Source of the DNA: Methylobacterium terrae
GTDB lineage: Bacteria; Pseudomonadota; Alphaproteobacteria; Rhizobiales; Beijerinckiaceae
Direction: 5' to 3'
Length of the DNA stretch: 64,000 bases
Assembly: GCF_003173755.1 (NCBI RefSeq)
Contig: NZ_CP029553.1
Span: forward strand, 521,001-585,000
Part shown: piece by piece, positions 63,464-64,000 of the stretch
How the letters are laid out: every line of letters begins with the position of its first letter
How positions within the stretch are numbered: position 1 is the first letter of the stretch
Translations under genes and position numbers: made by a program
The notes under the pieces: generated by a model
Database searches by the model: none
The model's input: the letters and a program-made list of their open reading frames with translations, nothing else
Told to the model about the DNA's origin: nothing

Positions 63464-64000
63464 CCACGCCCGCCGCACGGTTTGCTGCTGTCGAAGCCGT
63501 GATCAAACATCACGGCTTCTCGGAACGGCGTGCGTGCGGGCTTCTCGGGGTAGACCGCTCGGCTTTCCAATATGAGCGCAGGCCCGGCACCGATGACGCG
63601 CTACGAGCTCGGCTGCGCCACCATGCGGGCGAGCGCCGCCGGTTCGGCTACCGGCGGCTGGCGATGTTGCTCAAACGGGAGGGGGCGTGCGTGAACCTGA
63701 AGAAGGTCTACCGGCTCTATCGAGAGGAGAAGCTCACCGTGCGCCGTCGCGGCGGACGCAAGCGAGCACTTGGGACCAGAGCACCGATGGTGATCCCACA
63801 GGAGGCCAACCAGCGCTGGTCATTGGACTTCGTCAGCGACGCGCTCGCCGACGGGCGGCGCTTCCGCGTCCTGAACGTCGTCGACGACCACACCCGCGAG
63901 GCGCTGGCGACGGTGGTGGACACCTCGCTCTCGGGCCTGCGCGTCGTGCGCGAGTTGGACCGGCTCGTTGCCGAGCGTCGTTTGCCTGCCATGGTGGTGA
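63460..64000 (+). CDS. IS3-family transposase OrfB, incomplete at window edge
   Basis: The frame runs LTTPAARFAAVEAVIKHHGF, then ERRRFGYRRLAMLLKREG, and QRWSLDFVSDALADGRRF, VLNVVDDHTREAL, the first two Asp of the DDE catalytic triad. The final Glu lies beyond the window. It is produced by the -1 frameshift from OrfA. No stop is seen before 64000. Confidence 0.88.
   Translation, partial: MTTPAARFAAVEAVIKHHGFSERRACGLLGVDRSAFQYERRPGTDDALRARLRHHAGERRRFGYRRLAMLLKREGACVNLKKVYRLYREEKLTVRRRGGRKRALGTRAPMVIPQEANQRWSLDFVSDALADGRRFRVLNVVDDHTREALATVVDTSLSGLRVVRELDRLVAERRLPAMVV

Larger units (their letters stand above)
63152..64000 (+). mobile_element. IS3-family insertion sequence (IS407/IS51-like), left part
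   Basis: Two overlapping frames typical of IS3 elements lie to the right: OrfA (63200-63463) and OrfB (frame from 63460 to the window end). The left end is placed at 63152 from a TG start (TGATTTCCTGCCATCC) just before OrfA; the exact terminal repeat cannot be fixed because the right end is outside the window. Confidence 0.75.

Overview
The window is very GC-rich DNA, with GTG and TTG starts and many stop/start overlaps (ATGA, GTGA). The gene content (cyoABCD plus SURF1, metXW, several polyamine-type ABC genes, DUF2946/PepSY/TonB receptor sets, two YceI proteins around a cytochrome b561) points to an alphaproteobacterium of the Hyphomicrobiales, most probably Methylobacterium or a close relative. 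This assignment is inferred from protein character; no rRNA is present. Most of the window is ordinary chromosome. The last ~13 kb looks like accessory, partly decayed DNA.

Layout. 1-4.4 kb (-): cytochrome bo3 quinol oxidase operon cyoABCD with the start of a SURF1 gene. 4.5-9 kb: MFS transporter, chorismate mutase, metX-metW. 9-14.3 kb: exported carboxymuconolactone-decarboxylase-like protein, disordered protein, FUSC transporter, methyltransferase and histidine phosphatase. 14.5-20 kb: exported protein, deacetylase, LysR regulator, aspartase and dicarboxylate symporter. 20-24 kb: hydrolase, aminotransferase, hydroxyacid dehydrogenase, coiled-coil protein. 24.2-28.4 kb: DUF2946, PepSY membrane protein and TonB-dependent receptor (metal or siderophore uptake). 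28.6-32.7 kb: permease, four-carbon acid-sugar kinase, PdxA2 and DeoR repressor, fitting D-threonate/erythronate catabolism. 32.9 kb: an AT-rich island with a 47-residue Cys/Pro-rich peptide carrying a textbook double-glycine leader. 33.3-42.2 kb: amidohydrolase, divergent TetR, a complete polyamine-type ABC transporter, a second amidohydrolase and an overlapping COG0523 (CobW-like) GTPase. 42.2-50.8 kb: YceI-b561-YceI with a divergent LysR, sugar kinase, MFS, DHH phosphoesterase, lone LigD phosphoesterase domain, DsbA-like protein.

50.8-57.3 kb (-): a type VI secretion cargo module, vgrG - DUF2169 adaptor - PAAR-like DUF4150 - Rhs, whose Rhs gene has lost its core end and toxin tip. 58-61.3 kb: a cas3 pseudogene with at least four frame changes and an HD-to-HN change, joined to the tail of an ABC binding-protein gene and a broken permease, followed by one intact permease. 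A tRNA-Arg(CCG) follows, then an IS256-family remnant, a gene apparently cut by an insertion, and an IS3-family (IS407/IS51-like) element running off the window with a canonical A-AAA-AAC frameshift site. No CRISPR array was seen.

Intergenic spaces carry several families of large palindromes, recorded separately.
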